Shown: in pieces, positions 33,027 through 34,531 of the stretch
Layout of the letters: the number at the start of each line of letters is the position of its first letter
Position numbering within the stretch: the stretch's first letter is position 1
DNA from: [Eubacterium] saphenum
GTDB taxonomy: Bacteria > Bacillota > Clostridia > Oscillospirales > Ruminococcaceae
Assembly: GCA_004554555.1 (NCBI GenBank)
Contig: SFLN01000005.1
Location: 1-34,531 of the forward strand
Reading direction: 5' to 3'
Length of the DNA: 34,531 bases
Program-made: the position numbers and the translations under genes
Notes under the pieces: generated by a model
Told to the model about the DNA's origin: nothing
Seen by the model: the letters and a program-made list of their open reading frames with translations, nothing else
Database searches by the model: none

Positions 33027-33941
33027 ATGTCGGCAAAAGTTAAAACCAAAAAGCATTTCGCTGCCGAAGATGTTGTGTTCAATATCATAAACTACACCTT
33101 CTTCATACTGTTTGCATTGATTTGCGCATTCCCGTTCTACTATCTGTTTATCAACACGATTAGTAACAACGAGCTTGTCAGCAGCGGACAGATTACCCTT
33201 ATCCCAAGAGAAGTTCATTTCGATAACTACATAAACCTCACCAAAATCGACGCGCTCGGAAAATCCTTTGTTGTATCCGTTGCGAGAACGGTTCTCGGCA
33301 CGGTGCTGATGGTTCTCGCGTCGGCGATGGTTGGTTATCTCGTAACCAAGCAGGAGATGTGGGGAAGAAAATTCTGGTACAGATTTTTGGTTATCACGAT
33401 GTATTTCAACTCGGGACTTATCCCGTGGTATTTGAATATGTCAATGCTCGGTTTGACCAACAACTTCCTCGCGTATATCATTCCCAGCATTATGTCGCCC
33501 TACAACGTTATTCTGGTAAAGACCTACATCGAGTCGATACCCGGAGAGCTTGAGGAAAGCGCGGCAATTGACGGCGCAGGCTATTTCACCATCTTCCGTA
33601 AAATCATCTTCCCGTTGTGCAAGCCCATTCTCGCGACAATCGCGATTTTCGGCGCGGTCGGTCACTGGAACTCGTTCACCGACTCCATCATCCTGATGTC
33701 GGGCAACCCGGACCTCCACACCCTCCAGCACCGCTTGTACACCTATTTGAACCAATCCACGAACCTGGCGCAGGTTATCCAGGGAAGCAATATCGGCGAC
33801 GCAGTCGGTTCTGCGGCAATGAACCTCCGTCCCATCAAATTCACCGTCGCTATGGCTACCGTAATTCCCATTCTTATCGTTTATCCGTTTATGTCGAAGT
33901 ACTTTGAAAAGGGAATTATGCTTGGCGCGGTCAAGGGCTAA
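33027..33941 (+). CDS. Sugar ABC transporter permease (YtcP/LplC type)
   Basis: This 304-residue CUT1 permease has six hydrophobic helices and the ATPase-coupling EAA loop EESAAIDGAGYFTIFRKIIFPL (E177 onward). The N-terminal FPFYYLFINTISNNE and the closing FVAMATVIPILIVYPFMSKYFEKGIMLGAVKG-like end (here FTVAMATVIPILIVYPFM, then YFEKGIMLGAVKG) are hallmarks of the LplC/YtcP group that works with LplB-type partners on oligosaccharides. It begins 12 bases after the first permease behind a GGGGGG-rich site (33015-33021). Confidence 0.92.
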   Translation: MSAKVKTKKHFAAEDVVFNIINYTFFILFALICAFPFYYLFINTISNNELVSSGQITLIPREVHFDNYINLTKIDALGKSFVVSVARTVLGTVLMVLASAMVGYLVTKQEMWGRKFWYRFLVITMYFNSGLIPWYLNMSMLGLTNNFLAYIIPSIMSPYNVILVKTYIESIPGELEESAAIDGAGYFTIFRKIIFPLCKPILATIAIFGAVGHWNSFTDSIILMSGNPDLHTLQHRLYTYLNQSTNLAQVIQGSNIGDAVGSAAMNLRPIKFTVAMATVIPILIVYPFMSKYFEKGIMLGAVKG

Positions 33942-33980
33942 ATTTTGTAATCTTGCGGTAAATCCGCCGCAGTGATAAAT

Positions 33981-34006
33981 TGTCATTTTCCTTTGCGGGA
34001 GTGACA
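33981..34006 (+). other. Intergenic hairpin between permease and binding-protein genes
   Basis: TGTCATTTTC (33981-33990) can pair with GGGAGTGACA (33997-34006) over 10 base pairs, including some G-U pairs, with a 6-base loop. A smaller stem GCGG/CCGC lies just upstream (33955-33967). There is no T-run, so it is more likely an mRNA-stabilising or processing element before the binding-protein gene than a terminator. Confidence 0.45.
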
Positions 34007-34037
34007 GGAACAATTATTTATGACAAGGAGTGTAATT

Positions 34038-34531
34038 ATGGCAAAATTAAGAAAAAGAATTGCAGCCGGAATATTGTCAGCAATGATGACGCTGTCACTC
34101 GTAGGCTGTAATTCGGGCAGTACCTCGAGTACATCAAGCTCGAATTCCTCATCAACGGGCGGCTCAAGCTCGACTTCCGAACCAACTGCTCCCGGCAGCG
34201 AAAATCTTGAGGAAGCAGACCTCACCGATATTATCCCGAAGGAAACCGTAAAGCTCAATGTTTATTCTCAGCTTTCAAACTTCTCGGGTATGCAGCAGGG
34301 CTGGTTTGCTAAGATTATGAAGGATAAGTTCAACGTTGAGCTGAACATTATCGACAACGCAGACGGTACCTTCGCAACCCGTCTTGAGAGCAAGGACCTG
34401 GGCGATATCGTTCTGTTCGGTAACGAGGGCGATTTTGCTAAGGCTGTTCAGGCAGGACTCCTTCTCGACTGGGAAGACGAGGATATCCTCAAGGACTACG
34501 GTCCCTATATGAACGCAAACCTCACCAAGGC
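34038..34531 (+). CDS. Extracellular solute-binding lipoprotein of the sugar ABC importer (3' end cut by window)
   Basis: The frame runs from ATG 34038, 9 bases after AAGGAG (34024-34029), to the window end, giving 164 residues. It opens with a lipoprotein signal peptide: KLRKR, a hydrophobic stretch (IAAGILSAMMTLSLVG) and the lipobox LVGC with acylated C24. A Ser/Thr/Gly-rich linker (about 25-55) tethers the mature domain. The folded part begins TVKLNVYSQLSNFSGMQQGWFAKIMKDKFNVELN, typical of family 1-like sugar-binding proteins paired with LplB/LplC permeases. Position after two permeases confirms the role. The ligand cannot be read; neighbouring alpha-xylosidase genes suggest a xylose-containing oligosaccharide. 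Confidence 0.9.
   Translation, partial: MAKLRKRIAAGILSAMMTLSLVGCNSGSTSSTSSSNSSSTGGSSSTSEPTAPGSENLEEADLTDIIPKETVKLNVYSQLSNFSGMQQGWFAKIMKDKFNVELNIIDNADGTFATRLESKDLGDIVLFGNEGDFAKAVQAGLLLDWEDEDILKDYGPYMNANLTK

Noticed and set aside
34110..34200. Ser-rich repetitive stretch as a DNA repeat
   Set aside because: It encodes the flexible linker after a lipoprotein signal peptide; low complexity at the protein level explains it.
1..34531. Mobile elements, defence system or CRISPR
   Set aside because: No transposase, integrase, direct repeat array, toxin-antitoxin pair or phage gene could be seen; all substantial genes fit sugar metabolism or transport.

Overview
The window looks like chromosomal DNA from a plant-polysaccharide-degrading Firmicute, most likely a gut- or rumen-type member of the Clostridia. 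The reasons are strong AGGAGG-like ribosome binding sites, sigma-A type promoters in AT-rich gaps between fairly GC-rich genes, LplB/YtcP-type sugar ABC permeases, an MsmX-type sugar ABC ATPase and a Ser-rich lipoprotein binding protein. No species can be named from the sequence alone. I saw no rRNA, tRNA, CRISPR array, insertion sequence or phage gene.

Region 1 (1-15231, all + strand) is a pectin/hexuronate catabolic locus. A GH105 unsaturated galacturonyl hydrolase (cut by the window edge) and a GH4 alpha-galacturonidase (LplD) release unsaturated uronate and galacturonate. The unsaturated product goes through KduI and KduD to 2-keto-3-deoxygluconate (KDG). Galacturonate goes through UxaC, UxaB and UxaA to the same KDG. 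KdgK and KdgA then make pyruvate and glyceraldehyde-3-phosphate. KdgA carries an extra C-terminal VOC/glyoxalase-like domain. Interleaved are a small membrane protein, an AEC-family carrier, a TIM-barrel epimerase-like protein, an MsmX-like ATPase and a MATE transporter. Genes overlap or sit close together, and the block ends at a terminator after uxaC.

Region 2 (15310-17876, - strand) is a fruK-ptsI pair (1-phosphofructokinase-like kinase and PTS Enzyme I) with a good promoter. Region 3 (about 17.9-19.5 kb) has a promoter, what looks like the decayed 3' end of a galactokinase gene, and an intact galE. A bidirectional terminator separates galE from the next block.

Region 4 (19534-24593) is a pentose-type block: a leftward operon of xylulokinase, a DUF4867-like protein and a fucose/arabinose-isomerase-family enzyme, divergent from a ROK-family regulator. 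Region 5 (24.7-31.26 kb) is an operon of a GH2-like enzyme, a GH31 alpha-xylosidase and a clan GH-A-like hydrolase I cannot place, ending in a very strong terminator. Region 6 (31.37 kb to the end) is an ABC uptake operon with two permeases and a solute-binding lipoprotein, cut by the window end. It has no ATPase in the window; the MsmX-like ATPase in region 1 could power it.

The parts most worth a second look are: the possibility that the isomerase-family protein and the DUF4867 protein replace a classical xylose isomerase; the unplaced GH-A-like enzyme; the permease with a long extra membrane domain; the KdgA-VOC fusion; the shared promoter elements of the right-hand operons; and the galactokinase remnant.
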